In this document: positions 34,903 through 45,599 of the stretch, piece by piece
How the letters are laid out: each line of letters opens with the position of its first letter
How positions within the stretch are numbered: the first letter of the stretch is position 1
Assembly: GCF_000013025.1 (NCBI RefSeq)
Contig: NC_008358.1
Coordinates: 744,001-808,000 of the forward strand
Direction: 5' to 3'
Source: Hyphomonas neptunium ATCC 15444
GTDB lineage: Bacteria; Pseudomonadota; Alphaproteobacteria; Caulobacterales; Hyphomonadaceae
Length of the DNA: 64,000 nucleotides
Program-made: the position numbers and the translations under genes
Notes under the pieces: model-generated
Seen by the model: only the letters and a program-made list of their open reading frames with translations
Told to the model about the DNA's origin: nothing
The model's database searches: none

Positions 34903-35982
34903 TCAGCCAATCCCCGGCGCGCAGACGCGGTTGCGGCCCTTGGCCTTGGCATCATAGAGGCTGGCGTCGGCCTTCTGGATCAGCTCGCGCGCGGTCATGC
35001 CCGGCTGATATTTCGCCACACCGAACGAGGCGGTCACGGCGGGCAGGGGCCCGACGCTGCCTTCGGCTTCATGCACGGTCTTGCTGAGCGTATGCTTGAT
35101 GTTCACCAGCCGGTTATAGGCCGCCATCAGGTCGCTGCCGGGGAAGATGATCGCAAACTCCTCGCCGCCATACCGCGCCACAAGCCTGGGCTCGTTGGCG
35201 CTGCCGGAAATCAGCCGCGCAAAATTCTGCAACACAACATCGCCGGCAGGGTGGCCAAAGGTATCGTTGAGCGCCTTGAAATGGTCGAGGTCCGCCATCG
35301 CCACGCATAGCGGTTCATGCGTGCGCGCGGCATGGTCCATCGCCTCTTCCAGCGTCTTGTCAAAGGCGCGGCGGTTGGGAATGGCGGTCAGCGGATCGCG
35401 CAGGCTCTGCGTGCGCACTTCGTCCAGCTGTTCGCTTAAAGTGGAGATCAGGCTCTGCGACCGGGCCAGGCCCTGGTTCAGCTCCTGCGTCATCGCATTC
35501 ATGCGCCGGTTTTCCTCGATCAGTCCGGAAACCAGCGTGTTGAACTGCTCCGGCGAAGAGGCTTGAGGCAGGTCCTGCTCCAGCGTCGACAGTGTTTCTG
35601 AAAAGGCGGTGTTCTGTTGCAGGCTCGTGCCGAGCACCGAGAGCACTTCGTCAATCTCGTCGCCAATCGCCTGGCTGATGTCATGGGTGGCAAACACGCT
35701 CTGTTCTTCGGCCAGATAGGCCTGGAACAGCAGCTCAATGTCATAGGCCGAAATCGCGTCCTGCCCCAGCAGCAGCTCATCAATCTCCGCCACCAGCGCC
35801 GGATCGGCATTGGTGGAATAGGCAAACCACACGGCATAGGCATTGGGGAAGGGCGCGGTCTTGTACTTCTCGCTGAGCTGGAACACGCGAACGGCCGCCT
35901 TGCAGGCCTCCCGGAAATCCAGGTTTGCCCGTTGCCCGGACGGCGTAGCCAGAGGTGCTCGGTCGATCAGTTGCGCGCCCAT
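34903..35982 (-). CDS. diguanylate cyclase (GGDEF domain)
   Basis: A 359-residue soluble protein. Residues about 20-190 are a helical regulatory region with a coiled coil (TQELNQGLARSQSLISTL). The GGDEF domain (about 195-355) has RDPLTAIPNRRAFD and the active-site ARYGGEEFAII (about residue 273), so it probably makes c-di-GMP from two GTP. The inhibitory I-site (RxxD, usually just before the strand) is replaced by N-E-P-R, so product inhibition is not expected. No EAL domain or receiver is present. It stands alone. Confidence 0.88.
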   Translation of the reverse strand: MGAQLIDRAPLATPSGQRANLDFREACKAAVRVFQLSEKYKTAPFPNAYAVWFAYSTNADPALVAEIDELLLGQDAISAYDIELLFQAYLAEEQSVFATHDISQAIGDEIDEVLSVLGTSLQQNTAFSETLSTLEQDLPQASSPEQFNTLVSGLIEENRRMNAMTQELNQGLARSQSLISTLSEQLDEVRTQSLRDPLTAIPNRRAFDKTLEEAMDHAARTHEPLCVAMADLDHFKALNDTFGHPAGDVVLQNFARLISGSANEPRLVARYGGEEFAIIFPGSDLMAAYNRLVNIKHTLSKTVHEAEGSVGPLPAVTASFGVAKYQPGMTARELIQKADASLYDAKAKGRNRVCAPGIG

Positions 35983-36194
35983 TTTGGGTCCATTTCATGC
36001 CATCTTGAGTGTCACAATCTACCCAAAGAGGGTTTGAGGACGGTTAATACCGGTTGAGTTGTTTTTTTCTGGGCGCTGTCGAGCGGATGGGCGAGGACAT
36101 GATTTCCGGGAGCCTCCTTGTGTTCCGGCCGCCCGGCTTCCCCGGCTCCCCCAAATCAAGCTACAATTGTGAAAACCGCCGGGGAGGCACCGCC

Positions 36195-36776
36195 ATGACC
36201 TATCTCATCCTGGGGCTCATCATCTTCTTCGGAGCCCATCTGTTTTCCGCCTTCCGCAGCCGCGCGCCCGGCCGGGACATCAGGGAAAAGCTCGGATACG
36301 GCCCCTATATGGGCCTCTACACCCTTGTTTCTGCGGTCGGTCTCGGGCTGTTCCTCTGGGGCTTTGGCGCCATGCGGCCTGCGCCGATCCTCTACACGCC
36401 GCCCGCCGGCCTCGCCCATCTCAACCTTGTCCTGATGCTCCCGGCTTTGATCCTGCTTGCGGCCGCCTACACGCCCACCGGCCGGATCAGGAAGGCCGTC
36501 AAACATCCCATGCTTGTGGCGGTAAAGATCTGGGCGTTTGGCCACCTGCTGGCCAATGGAGAGCTCAATTCGGTTATCCTCTTCGGCAGCTTCCTCGGCT
36601 ATGCCGTGATCGACCGGATTGCCCTGAAAAAGCGAGGCGATAATGGTCCCGCGCCGGATGCGCCGGTTTCTGCCATGGGCGACATCGCCGCCGTGGGGAT
36701 CGGGGTAGCGGCTTATCTGTTCCTGCTTTTCTGGTTCCACCCCATCCTGACGGGCATGCCCGCGCTGCCCGCCTGA
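36195..36776 (+). CDS. NnrU family membrane protein
   Basis: A 193-residue protein with five to six membrane segments. The family pattern LGLIIFFGAHLFSAFR at the start and KHPMLVAVKIWAFGHLLANGE in the middle are typical of NnrU, linked to nitrite/nitric oxide metabolism in some proteobacteria and related to the NnrU/isomerase membrane fold. The ATG at 36195 has GGGGAGG seven bases upstream, so the longer frame from 36054 is rejected. No denitrification gene is nearby. Confidence 0.85.
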   Translation: MTYLILGLIIFFGAHLFSAFRSRAPGRDIREKLGYGPYMGLYTLVSAVGLGLFLWGFGAMRPAPILYTPPAGLAHLNLVLMLPALILLAAAYTPTGRIRKAVKHPMLVAVKIWAFGHLLANGELNSVILFGSFLGYAVIDRIALKKRGDNGPAPDAPVSAMGDIAAVGIGVAAYLFLLFWFHPILTGMPALPA

Positions 36777-36832
36777 GCCCGGCCGCAAAGGCATTGCTTG
36801 CCCGCCCGGTCCTGACCGGGTAATCGCAGGCC

Positions 36833-37660
36833 ATGTCAAAACAGACCCAGACGACCCGCAAGACCGTCAAGGACATCGCCGCTGCCAAAGGGGCAACGCC
36901 ACTTGTCATGTTGACGGCCTATGACGCCCCGACCGCCGCGATCCTTGATCCCCATTGTGACATCCTGCTGGTGGGCGACAGCCTCGGCATGGTGGTCCAT
37001 GGCCTGCCGTCCACGGTTGGCGTCACGATGGAAATGATGATCCTCCACGGCCAGGCCGTCATGCGCGGCGCGTCCCAGGCGATGGTCGTGGTCGATATGC
37101 CCTTCGGCTCGTATGAAACCAACGCTGATCAGGCCTTCCTGAACGCGGTGCGGATCATGAAGGAAACCGGCTGCCAGGCCATCAAGATCGAAAGCGGCGC
37201 CTATGCTGCCGGCCAGATCGCCCATCTCGTCGAGCGCGGCATTCCGGTCATGGGGCATATCGGCCTGCGCCCGCAGGCAATCAACGTCGATGGCGGCTTC
37301 CGCGCCAAGGGCCGCACCGAAGATGAACGCGACCGCGTCATCGCCGAGGCCCGCGCCGCGGCCGATGCCGGCGCCTTCTGCATCGTCATCGAAGGCGTCG
37401 CCGAGGATCTTGCCGCCGCCATCACCGCCGAAGTCAGCTGCCCGACCATCGGGATCGGCGCCTCGGCGGCCTGTGACGGCCAGGTTCTCGTCACCCAGGA
37501 CATGCTCGGCCTGTTCGACTGGACGCCCAAATTCGTCCGCCGCTACGCCGATCTGCGCGAAGTGGTCGATAAAGCCGCCGCTGAATACGCTGCAGATGTG
37601 CGCGCCCGGCGCTTCCCCGGCACGGCTGAAACCTACAGCCTGCGAAAACAAGGGTCTTAA
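36833..37660 (+). CDS. panB: 3-methyl-2-oxobutanoate hydroxymethyltransferase
   Basis: A 275-residue enzyme of pantothenate (coenzyme A precursor) synthesis; it adds a hydroxymethyl group from methylene-THF to 2-ketoisovalerate. Motifs: [15 protein letters not shown], the metal-binding [31 protein letters not shown] and the active-site Glu in [11 protein letters not shown]. Length matches E. coli PanB (264). A 6-bp hairpin (CCCGGT at 36805-36810, ACCGGG at 36815-36820) sits just before the start. The panC partner is not in the window. Confidence 0.93.
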   Translation: MSKQTQTTRKTVKDIAAAKGATPLVMLTAYDAPTAAILDPHCDILLVGDSLGMVVHGLPSTVGVTMEMMILHGQAVMRGASQAMVVVDMPFGSYETNADQAFLNAVRIMKETGCQAIKIESGAYAAGQIAHLVERGIPVMGHIGLRPQAINVDGGFRAKGRTEDERDRVIAEARAAADAGAFCIVIEGVAEDLAAAITAEVSCPTIGIGASAACDGQVLVTQDMLGLFDWTPKFVRRYADLREVVDKAAAEYAADVRARRFPGTAETYSLRKQGS

Positions 37661-37739
37661 CAGCGCTGATGCGTTGCAGCCTCCGCATGGGCCGTCTAGT
37701 TTGCGCCCGAGTCCCCAACAGTCCCGCCGGAGCCCCAGC

Positions 37740-38456
37740 GTGAGCGATATTTTCACTGAAGTAGATGAAGGCATCCGCCAGGAAAAGCTGGCGGGGCTCT
37801 GGAAGAAGTGGCGCCCCTTTGTCTATGGCGGGGTTGCGGCCCTGATTATCGGCGTGGCCGTCAATGAGTTCGTGCTCAAGCCTCAGGCGGAACAGCGCCG
37901 GCAGGAACGCGCTCTGGCGCTGGAAAGCGGCATCCGCGCCCTCGAAGACGCCCGTTATGAAGAGGCCGAAGCGGCCTTCACCAAGATCATGAACGAGGAC
38001 CCCAAGCTCGCCCCGCTGGCAGCCCATTTCCTCGCCCAGACCAAATATGAAGGCGGCGGCGACGCGGCCGCAGCAGCTGAGCTGCTGGCATCCGTCGGCG
38101 GCACCGAAGGCGGGCCTTATGAGCGCCTCGCGCTGCTGAAGTCGGCCTATTTCAAGGCCGATACGCAATCCCTTGAGGAGCTGGAGCTGAGCCTTGGCAG
38201 TCTCGCCAACGATGACAGCACGGTCGGCGCCCTGGCGCGCGAGCTGATTGCTGCCAAAGCCTTTGAAGCGGGCGACTTCGCCCGCGCCCGCACGGCGTAC
38301 AACCGCCTGCGGCTCGACGCATTTGCCCCGCAAGGGCTGGTCCGGCGCGCTGAGATTGCCCTGGCGGCGATCCCTGTGACGGCTGAAACTGAAGACGCAA
38401 CAGAGGCCGCGCCCACCGAGGCGACCCCGGCCGAGCCGCAGGAGACCGGCCAATGA
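37740..38456 (+). CDS. YfgM-like membrane-anchored TPR protein
   Basis: A 238-residue protein with one membrane segment (FVYGGVAALIIGVAVNEFV, about 27-46) and a periplasmic helical-repeat region with tetratricopeptide-like patterns (ALEDARYEEAEAAFTKIMNE, AKAFEAGDFARARTAYNRL). YfgM is known as an ancillary factor of the SecYEG translocon and chaperone network. Gene order yfgM-bamB-der here equals E. coli. A GTG at 37740 starts the conserved MSDIF N-terminus; the much longer open frame from 37203 overlaps panB and is rejected. It overlaps bamB by four bases. Confidence 0.8.
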   Translation: MSDIFTEVDEGIRQEKLAGLWKKWRPFVYGGVAALIIGVAVNEFVLKPQAEQRRQERALALESGIRALEDARYEEAEAAFTKIMNEDPKLAPLAAHFLAQTKYEGGGDAAAAAELLASVGGTEGGPYERLALLKSAYFKADTQSLEELELSLGSLANDDSTVGALARELIAAKAFEAGDFARARTAYNRLRLDAFAPQGLVRRAEIALAAIPVTAETEDATEAAPTEATPAEPQETGQ

Positions 38457-39802
38457 AGTTTGCCCGCACCATTCTCGTCACAACGGCGCTGTCCGCAGCC
38501 CTTACCCTGTCGAGCTGCAGCAGCCTGCCGAGCTTTGGCCGCGGCGCGGCCGAGGCACGGGAAGCAGAAGACAAGGCAGGCCGTCTCGCGATGGTGCTGG
38601 ATGAGGAGAAAGTGGCACCCGAGCCCGGTCTCGCCGGCGTGCCGATCGAGCTTCCGGCTGCCGTTGCCGTTGACGCCTGGCCGGAGGCGGGCGGTGGCCC
38701 GTCGAAATCGACCGGTCACCTGCAGGCTGCGCCCGACCTCCAGATCGACTGGCGCCGCTCCGCCGGCAAAGGCTCCACCCGCAAGGCAGCCCTTACCGCC
38801 ACGCCGGTAACCGATGGAGAGCACATCTACGTGCTGGATTCCCAGCAGACCGTGCGCGCCATGCGCCTGTCGGACGGCGCCAATGTCTGGTCTGAAAAGC
38901 TCAAAGGCCTGTCGAAACGCGACAAGTCCGCCGTCGGCGGCGGGATCGCCGTTTCGGGCGATACGCTGATCGTCGCCAGTGGCTATGGCTATGTCGTTGC
39001 CATGGACTCGGCTTCTGGCGAAGAAAAATGGAAACGGGCGCTCGGCGCGCCGATGACCGGCTCGCCGACGGTTGCCGATGGCCGCGTGTTTATCAGCTCC
39101 AACAACAACGAGATCTTCGCCCTCGATCTGGCCACCGGCCAGACCCAGTGGAGCGATCAGGCCATTTCCGAAACGGCCCGCGTTCTGGGCAGCTCCAGTG
39201 TGGCTGCGGTCGAGGAATTCGTGATCGCGCCTTTCTCTTCGGGCGAAATCATTGCCTATCTGGCCTCGAACGGCCGGCGCCTCTGGACCGACGCGATCCA
39301 GCAGGCGGGCGGCTTTACGCCGATTTCCGAAATCAACGACATCGGCTCCCGGCCCATTCTCGGCGCCGGTATGGTCTTTGCCTCCAACCAGTCGGGCGCC
39401 ACCGTGGCGATCGACGGGCGCACCGGAAACCGCATCTGGAACAAGCCGATCGGCTCGACCCGCGCGCCGGCGCTGGCGGGGCGGTATCTCTTCGTGATGG
39501 GGCTGACCGGCGAACTCGCCTGTCTGGATGCCCAGAATGGCGATGCTTTCTGGGTAACCAGCCTGCCGCAGTTCAAGAATGAAGAGAAAAAGAAGAACCG
39601 GATCAGCTATACATCACCGATTATCGCGTCTGACCGGGTGATCACTGTGTCTTCAGAGGGGGAACTGCTTGCATTCTCCACCCAGACGGGGCAGCAGACC
39701 GCTTCGCTGAAACTTGGCGATACGGTGTATCTTGAGCCCATCGCGGCCCAGGGTAAGCTTTATGTCCTGACGGACGAGGCGCGCCTGATCGCCATCAGAT
39801 AA
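38453..39802 (+). CDS. bamB: outer membrane assembly factor BamB
   Basis: A 449-residue lipoprotein (lipobox LSSC near residue 22). The rest is a PQQ-type beta-propeller with repeated blades such as HIYVLDSQQTVRAM, YVVAMDSASGEEKW, EIFALDLATGQTQW and LACLDAQNGDAFW. BamB belongs to the BAM complex that folds outer-membrane proteins. Length (E. coli 392) is longer due to an N-terminal linker. It is between the yfgM-like gene (ATGA overlap) and der. Confidence 0.9.
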   Translation: MKFARTILVTTALSAALTLSSCSSLPSFGRGAAEAREAEDKAGRLAMVLDEEKVAPEPGLAGVPIELPAAVAVDAWPEAGGGPSKSTGHLQAAPDLQIDWRRSAGKGSTRKAALTATPVTDGEHIYVLDSQQTVRAMRLSDGANVWSEKLKGLSKRDKSAVGGGIAVSGDTLIVASGYGYVVAMDSASGEEKWKRALGAPMTGSPTVADGRVFISSNNNEIFALDLATGQTQWSDQAISETARVLGSSSVAAVEEFVIAPFSSGEIIAYLASNGRRLWTDAIQQAGGFTPISEINDIGSRPILGAGMVFASNQSGATVAIDGRTGNRIWNKPIGSTRAPALAGRYLFVMGLTGELACLDAQNGDAFWVTSLPQFKNEEKKKNRISYTSPIIASDRVITVSSEGELLAFSTQTGQQTASLKLGDTVYLEPIAAQGKLYVLTDEARLIAIR

Positions 39803-39854
39803 TTCCGGCCGGGGGCAGTCCTTCCGGCCTTAGCCGCTGCGGAGGGCTTTTGCC

Positions 39855-41387
39855 TTGCCATTGAAGCTCGCCATTGTCGGCCGGCCAAATGTCGGTAAAT
39901 CGACGCTTTTCAACCGTCTGGTTGGAAAGAAGATTGCGCTTGTGGATGACCAGCCGGGCGTGACCCGCGACCGCAAGATGGCAGACGGGCGCCTCGCGTC
40001 CCTGCCTCTGTCGCTGATTGATACCGCCGGTTTCGACAATGTGAACGATGACAGTCTTGAGGCGCGGATGCGTGCCCAGACTGAAGCGGCCATCGCCGAG
40101 GCCGATCTGGTTCTCTTTCTGGTGGATGCCCGCGTGGGCGTGACCCCGGAAGACGAGACCTTTGCCGGCCTGCTGCGCAAGGCAAACATTCCCGTGGTTC
40201 TGGCGGCCAACAAGGCGGAAGGCCGCGCCGGGGAAGCGGGCGTATTCGATGCATTCCGTCTGGGCTTTGGAGAACCTGTCGGCCTGTCGGCTGAGCATGG
40301 CGAAGGCATGGCGGAGCTGTATGAATCAATCCGCAACGCGCTCGGCCCGGAAGCCTATGAGCGCGCGCTGGAAGAAGCCGAACCCGATTATGAGCGCGGC
40401 GCCGGGGAAGACATCCTCGAAAAGCTCGCCCATATCGACATCGAAGACACGACGCTTTCCGATGATGATCTCGTAGCGGCCATCGAAGCGGCAGACATCG
40501 ACGCCGATGTCGCCGAAGCGCCGGTCCAGTCTGACCGCCCGATCCGCCTGGCCATCGTCGGGCGCCCCAATGCGGGCAAGTCGACGCTGATCAACCAGCT
40601 TCTCCAGTCAGACCGCATGCTGACGGGACCTGAAGCGGGCATCACGCGCGATTCCATCACCGTGAACTGGGAGTGGGAAGGCCGCCAGATCCGTCTGGTC
40701 GATACCGCAGGTCTGCGCCGGAAGAACAAGGTTCAGGAACGCCTCGAGCGGATGTCGACGGCGGAAACGATCCGGTCCCTGAAATATGCCGACATTGTTG
40801 CGCTCGTGATGGACGCGCATGAGGCGATGGAGAAGCAGGACCTGCAGATCGCGGACCTCGCGCTGCGCGAAGGCCGGGGCGTCGTGCTCGTCATCTCCAA
40901 ATGGGATACGGTCGAAGATACGGACGGCGCCGCGCGCCATATCCGCGATCTGGCCAACCGGCTGATGCCAAATGCAGGCGGCGCGCCGGTCGTATTCCTC
41001 TCGGGTCTGACGGGTCGCAATATCGAGAAGCTGATGCCGGCGGTCGTGAAGGTCTACAAGGACTGGACCGCGCGCGCGAAGACCGGCGACCTCAATCGCT
41101 GGCTGCGTCACACGGTAGAGCATCACCCGCCGCCGAGCGTGCAGGGCAAGCGGATCAAGCCGCGCTACATGGCCCAGATGAAAGCCCGCCCGCCGACCTT
41201 CGTTCTGATTGCCTCACGCGGCGATCAGATGCCGGAGGGCTACAAGCGCTATCTGGTCAACGGCATCCGCGAGGCGTTCGACATGCATGGCGTGCCGATC
41301 CGGCTTTTCGTGCGGCAGGGCAAGAACCCGTATGCCGGCAAGGTGGGGGCTGATGGCCCGCCGCGCCACAAGCGCCGAAATAACTGA
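39855..41387 (+). CDS. der: ribosome biogenesis GTPase Der
   Basis: A 510-residue protein with two GTPase domains, unique to Der (EngA): GRPNVGKSTLFN near residue 8 and GRPNAGKSTLIN near 234, plus NKAE and SKWD specificity motifs and DTAG in both. A KH-like domain ends the protein. Der is needed for 50S assembly. The start is a TTG at 39855 with GGAGGGC upstream, followed directly by the conserved PLKLAIVGRPN. The acidic linker between the domains is longer than usual. Confidence 0.94.
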   Translation: MPLKLAIVGRPNVGKSTLFNRLVGKKIALVDDQPGVTRDRKMADGRLASLPLSLIDTAGFDNVNDDSLEARMRAQTEAAIAEADLVLFLVDARVGVTPEDETFAGLLRKANIPVVLAANKAEGRAGEAGVFDAFRLGFGEPVGLSAEHGEGMAELYESIRNALGPEAYERALEEAEPDYERGAGEDILEKLAHIDIEDTTLSDDDLVAAIEAADIDADVAEAPVQSDRPIRLAIVGRPNAGKSTLINQLLQSDRMLTGPEAGITRDSITVNWEWEGRQIRLVDTAGLRRKNKVQERLERMSTAETIRSLKYADIVALVMDAHEAMEKQDLQIADLALREGRGVVLVISKWDTVEDTDGAARHIRDLANRLMPNAGGAPVVFLSGLTGRNIEKLMPAVVKVYKDWTARAKTGDLNRWLRHTVEHHPPPSVQGKRIKPRYMAQMKARPPTFVLIASRGDQMPEGYKRYLVNGIREAFDMHGVPIRLFVRQGKNPYAGKVGADGPPRHKRRNN

Positions 41388-41451
41388 CAACGATCCGCCG
41401 TCGGACGGATGATAATCGCTTATTTCGGTTGGAGCGGCGCGGTATCTGATA

Positions 41452-42522
41452 TCATAGATAGGCGTCAAGACCTCGTGCCCTGAGTTCCTGAACCACTTTC
41501 CCAACATCCTGGGAGCGCTCTTTGGTAGTGATCAGAACGCGGTTTCCATCGGCGACCACGATAAGATTCTCGACGCCGACCAGTGCGACGAGGATCCCCT
41601 CAGCGGCATGTACAAGGCATTCACCCGACGCAACGCTGATCGCTTCAGGTGAGTTAGCGCGATCAGATACATCACCGATCATCGCCCAGGTGCCGATATC
41701 ACTCCACGCACATTCGAGCGGCGCGTACACGGCGGCCCGGTGGGTCTTTTCCATTATGGCATAGTCGATCGATGTACTGCGAATGCTGGTAAAGTAGCCT
41801 GGATCGAGGAAAATTTTATTGCCGTCGTGTCGTGCCTTGCTGAGTGCCAGGCCAGAAATCTCCAGAATATCTGGTGCGTGGGCTTCCAGCTCGATGAGCA
41901 GGGTGTCCGCTTCAAAGAGAAAAATTCCCGCATTCCAGCTATAATCGCCAGCAGCCAGATAGCTGGCGGCCGTTGCTGAATCCGGCTTCTCGCGAAATGC
42001 AGCAACCGTTGAGACCGGCCCGTCCAGAGGTGAGCCAGCGTGAATATATCCAAAGCCCGTTTCCGGTCGGCTCACGGCGATACCAAAGGTTGTGATGTAG
42101 CCTTTCTGAGCCGTTTCTGCGGCTTTTCGGATAGCATTAATAAAGACAGATGGCTGACCGATATAATGATCGGATGGAAGAAGCAGGCCCAATCCACCGG
42201 GAAACTTTCCGGCGATGAAGCGCGCGGCCAAGGCGGCCACCGCGGCGGTATTCTTGCCCTCCGGCTCCAGCAGGATTGCGCAGGCCTCCACACCGATTTC
42301 AGCGAGTTGTGTTTCGATGAGTTCGATGTAAGCGGCATTACTGATTATGATCGGGGCAGCAAAGACCTCTTCGTCCTCTGCGGCGCGGAAACGCAGCACT
42401 GTTTCCTGAAAAACAGAATGATTCGAGACGAGTCGGTGAAACTGTTTGGGACAGGCCTTATCAGATGCCGGCCAAAGACGTGTGCCAGCACCGCCGCACA
42501 TAATCACAGGGTGAATACTCAT
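41452..42522 (-). CDS. manC: mannose-1-phosphate guanylyltransferase
   Basis: A 356-residue nucleotidyltransferase that makes GDP-mannose from mannose-1-phosphate and GTP. The signature is MCGGAGTRLWPASDKACPKQF, with LLPSDHYIG and FREKPDSATA further on and WNAGIFLFEAD for the sugar site. It has the monofunctional length; the C-terminal isomerase domain of the bifunctional ManC/AlgA is absent. It would feed the gmd and rmd genes at the right end. Base use is a little less GC-rich than the neighbours, consistent with a polysaccharide gene of variable origin. Confidence 0.88.
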   Translation of the reverse strand: MSIHPVIMCGGAGTRLWPASDKACPKQFHRLVSNHSVFQETVLRFRAAEDEEVFAAPIIISNAAYIELIETQLAEIGVEACAILLEPEGKNTAAVAALAARFIAGKFPGGLGLLLPSDHYIGQPSVFINAIRKAAETAQKGYITTFGIAVSRPETGFGYIHAGSPLDGPVSTVAAFREKPDSATAASYLAAGDYSWNAGIFLFEADTLLIELEAHAPDILEISGLALSKARHDGNKIFLDPGYFTSIRSTSIDYAIMEKTHRAAVYAPLECAWSDIGTWAMIGDVSDRANSPEAISVASGECLVHAAEGILVALVGVENLIVVADGNRVLITTKERSQDVGKVVQELRARGLDAYL

Positions 42523-42609
42523 GCTTTACTCATCTAATCAAACTGAAGGCGGGATGGCGCATTTGCGCCCTTCATGCAACACTTTGCCTGAGCGCAATCA
42601 GCACCTGTT

Positions 42610-44541
42610 TCAGATGCCGCTGCCGGGGCCGTCCCAGACGCTGAGGAATCCGTGCGTCTCGAGATAAGTGAAAATCTCCTCAGCGGCGTCTTCCGCCGTG
42701 CGATCAGCCGTACTGATTCGGATTTCGGCATTGCGCGGGGGCTCATACGGGCTGTCGATACCGGTGAAGTTGCGGATCTCACCGGCGCGGGCCTTCTTGT
42801 AGAGGCCTTTGACATCCCGGCTTTCGGCAATTTCGATAGGCGTATCGACATGGATCTCGATGAACTCGCCCTCAGGCATCAGGCTGCGTGCCAGCTGGCG
42901 TTCGGCCCGGAAGGGAGAGATGAACGAGACCAGCGTGATAAGACCGGCATCTGACATAAGGCGGGCGACATTGGCGACGCGGCGGATGTTTTCCACGCGG
43001 TCGGCGTCGGTAAAGCCGAGGTCGCGGTTAAGGCCGTGGCGCACATTGTCCCCGTCGAGGATGAATGTGTGCCGGCCATAGGCGAAGAGGCGCTTCTGCA
43101 GGGCGTTGGCGATAGTGGATTTACCCGAGCCGGAAAGGCCTGTGAACCAGAGCACCGCCGGGCGTTGGCCCTTCTGCTCGGCGAGGGCATCGCGGCTGAT
43201 GTCGATGGCTTGCCAATGGATGTTTGAGGCCCGGCGCAGCGCAAAGTCGATCAGGCCGAGGGCGACCGTATCATTGGACTGGCGGTCAATCAGGATGAAG
43301 CCGCCGGTCTCCCGGTTATCCTTATAGGGATCAAACGGGATCGGCTGGTCGAGGGAAAGGGTGGTCACCACGATCTGGTTAAGCTCGGCGGCGCGGGCGG
43401 GCGTTTCGGCGAGCGTGTTGACGTCAATGCCGTGCTTGGGCGCGTTGACCGTCGCCGTCACGGTTTTTGCTCCGGCCTTGAGGATGTAGCGGCGGCCCGG
43501 CAGCAGGGCCTGCTCGCTCATCCAGAGCAGGTGAACCTGGAACTGGTCGGAAACTTCCGCAGGCTGATCGGCGGAGACGATCATGTCGCCGCGGGAGGTG
43601 TCGATTTCGTCAGCAAAGGTCAGAGTCACGGATTGGCCCGCAACCGCTTCGTCCAGGTCGCCGCCTGCGGTCACGATCCGGGTGATCGTGGTTTCACGCC
43701 CGGAGGGAAGCGAGCGCACGCGATCCCCGGGGCGAACGGCGCCGCTGGAAATCTGGCCGGCAAAGCCGCGGAAATCGAGATTGGGCCGGTTGACCCACTG
43801 GACCGGCAGGCGGAACGGCCGCGCGGTATCTTCTGCTTCGATCTCGACCGTTTCGAGATATTCGATGAGGCTTGGACCCTCATACCAGGGCGTCTCGGGC
43901 GAGCGCTCAGTCATGTTGGTGCCCGCCAGCGCCGAGAGCGGAATAGGCTGGATATTGACCTTACCCGGAAGACCTTCGGCAAAAGTCCTGTAATCTGCCA
44001 CGATGTCGTCGAACACATCCTGATTGTATCCGACAAGGTCCATCTTGTTCACGGCCAGGACGAGATGTTTGATCCCGAGAAGGCTGGCAATGAAGCTGTG
44101 GCGGCGCGTCTGGGTAAGGATGCCCTTGCGCGCGTCGATCATCAGGATGGCCGCGTCAGCGGTCGAGGCGCCGGTCGCCATATTGCGCGTATACTGTTCA
44201 TGTCCCGGCGTATCGGCGACGATGAACTTGCGGTTGGGTGTTGCGAAGAAGCGGTAGGCGACATCAATCGTGATACCTTGCTCCCGCTCGGCCGCGAGGC
44301 CGTCCACGAGGAGGGCAAAGTCGATGCCTTCGCCTTGCGTGCCGACCTTTTTGGAATCGTTTTCCAGCGCGGCCAGCTGATCTTCGAAGATCATTTTCGA
44401 ATCGTAGAGCAGGCGACCGATCAGCGTGGACTTGCCGTCATCGACTGAGCCGCAGGTGATGAACCGCAGGAGCGATTTGTTCTCGTGCGCCTCCAGATAC
44501 GCGCCGATATCCGAAGCAATGAGATCGTCGTTGAGGCGCAT
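42610..44541 (-). CDS. cysNC: bifunctional sulfate adenylyltransferase subunit 1 / adenylylsulfate kinase
   Basis: A 643-residue fusion. Residues 1-440 are CysN, an EF-Tu-like GTPase: [36 protein letters not shown] and NKMD. Residues about 455-640 are CysC, with P-loop [24 protein letters not shown] and EIFTYLE. Together they activate sulfate to APS and PAPS. cysD lies directly upstream and overlaps by one base (TGATG). Known CysNC fusions have this order. PAPS may serve cysteine synthesis or sulfated polysaccharides. Confidence 0.95.
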   Translation of the reverse strand: MRLNDDLIASDIGAYLEAHENKSLLRFITCGSVDDGKSTLIGRLLYDSKMIFEDQLAALENDSKKVGTQGEGIDFALLVDGLAAEREQGITIDVAYRFFATPNRKFIVADTPGHEQYTRNMATGASTADAAILMIDARKGILTQTRRHSFIASLLGIKHLVLAVNKMDLVGYNQDVFDDIVADYRTFAEGLPGKVNIQPIPLSALAGTNMTERSPETPWYEGPSLIEYLETVEIEAEDTARPFRLPVQWVNRPNLDFRGFAGQISSGAVRPGDRVRSLPSGRETTITRIVTAGGDLDEAVAGQSVTLTFADEIDTSRGDMIVSADQPAEVSDQFQVHLLWMSEQALLPGRRYILKAGAKTVTATVNAPKHGIDVNTLAETPARAAELNQIVVTTLSLDQPIPFDPYKDNRETGGFILIDRQSNDTVALGLIDFALRRASNIHWQAIDISRDALAEQKGQRPAVLWFTGLSGSGKSTIANALQKRLFAYGRHTFILDGDNVRHGLNRDLGFTDADRVENIRRVANVARLMSDAGLITLVSFISPFRAERQLARSLMPEGEFIEIHVDTPIEIAESRDVKGLYKKARAGEIRNFTGIDSPYEPPRNAEIRISTADRTAEDAAEEIFTYLETHGFLSVWDGPGSGI

Positions 44542-45527
44542 CAGAAATAGCCTTCCTGCTTCTTCTTCTCCATGGAGGCGGTCTGATCCTTGTCGATGGC
44601 GCGGCCCTGGCGCTCGGACGTGGTGGTGAGGAGAATTTCCTGGATAACATCATCCAGTGTCGTGGCGGTGCTTTCCACCGCGCCGGTCAGCGGGTAGCAG
44701 CCAAGCGTCCGGAAACGGACGGATTTAACTTCCGCTTTCGCGGCGATCTCGGCGGGCACGCGGTCGTCATCGACCATGATCAGCGTGTCGTTCCAGGTGA
44801 CCACGGGGCGCGGCGCGGCCAGATAGAGCGGGACGAGCTCGATGCCTTCGCGGCGAATGTACTGCCAGATGTCGAGCTCGGTCCAGTTGGACAGCGGGAA
44901 GGCGCGCAGGCTTTCGCCCTTGTGCATCCGGGTGTTGTAGAGGTTCCAGATTTCCGGGCGCTGGCGTTTGGGGTCCCAGCGGTGGCCGGCCGAGCGGAAG
45001 GAGATGACGCGCTCCTTGGCGCGGGACTTCTCTTCGTCGCGCCGGGCGCCGCCAAAGGCGGCGTCAAAGCCGTACTTGTCGAGCGCCTGTTTCAGCGCGG
45101 CGGTTTTCATCACATCTGTATGGTAGGCCGAGCCATGCGTGAAGGGGCCAACGCCTTCGCGCACGCCGTCCTCATTCATATGGACGAGCAGTTCCAGGCC
45201 CAGCTCTTTAACCTTGCGGTCGCGGAACGCGATCATCTCCCGGAACTTCCAGCCGGTATCGACATGCAGCAGCGGGAAGGGCGGCCTGGCCGGATAGAAT
45301 GCCTTCATCGCCAGATGCAGCATCACGGCCGAATCCTTGCCGATCGAATACAGCATCACCGGCTTTTCGCATTCGGCCGCGACTTCCCGGAGGATGTGCA
45401 GGCTTTCGGCTTCCAGCCGGTCAAGATGGGTCAGGGTGGGCAAGGTGTACTGATCCTGTTCTGGCGTGTGAGCGCGTTCCGTAGCGGGCCTTGCCAGCAG
45501 AAGAAAGGCTCCGTGTCGGGTCCGCAT
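44541..45527 (-). CDS. cysD: sulfate adenylyltransferase subunit 2
   Basis: A protein of up to 328 residues, the catalytic ATP-sulfurylase subunit; it adenylates sulfate with CysN. The PP-loop is in [18 protein letters not shown], then [33 protein letters not shown] and [15 protein letters not shown], all highly typical. The ATG at 45527 (AAGGG upstream) gives about 27 residues before the usual CysD start. A TTG about 30 codons later is an alternative, so the N-terminus is uncertain. It heads the cysD-cysNC operon and diverges from glmS. Confidence 0.93.
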   Translation of the reverse strand: MRTRHGAFLLLARPATERAHTPEQDQYTLPTLTHLDRLEAESLHILREVAAECEKPVMLYSIGKDSAVMLHLAMKAFYPARPPFPLLHVDTGWKFREMIAFRDRKVKELGLELLVHMNEDGVREGVGPFTHGSAYHTDVMKTAALKQALDKYGFDAAFGGARRDEEKSRAKERVISFRSAGHRWDPKRQRPEIWNLYNTRMHKGESLRAFPLSNWTELDIWQYIRREGIELVPLYLAAPRPVVTWNDTLIMVDDDRVPAEIAAKAEVKSVRFRTLGCYPLTGAVESTATTLDDVIQEILLTTTSERQGRAIDKDQTASMEKKKQEGYF

Positions 45528-45599
45528 TCACCCTTCAGTAAAGCTAAACGAAAGCCGAGCCGACGCCAGACCTGAATCCGCCGCAATTGGTGTCACAAA

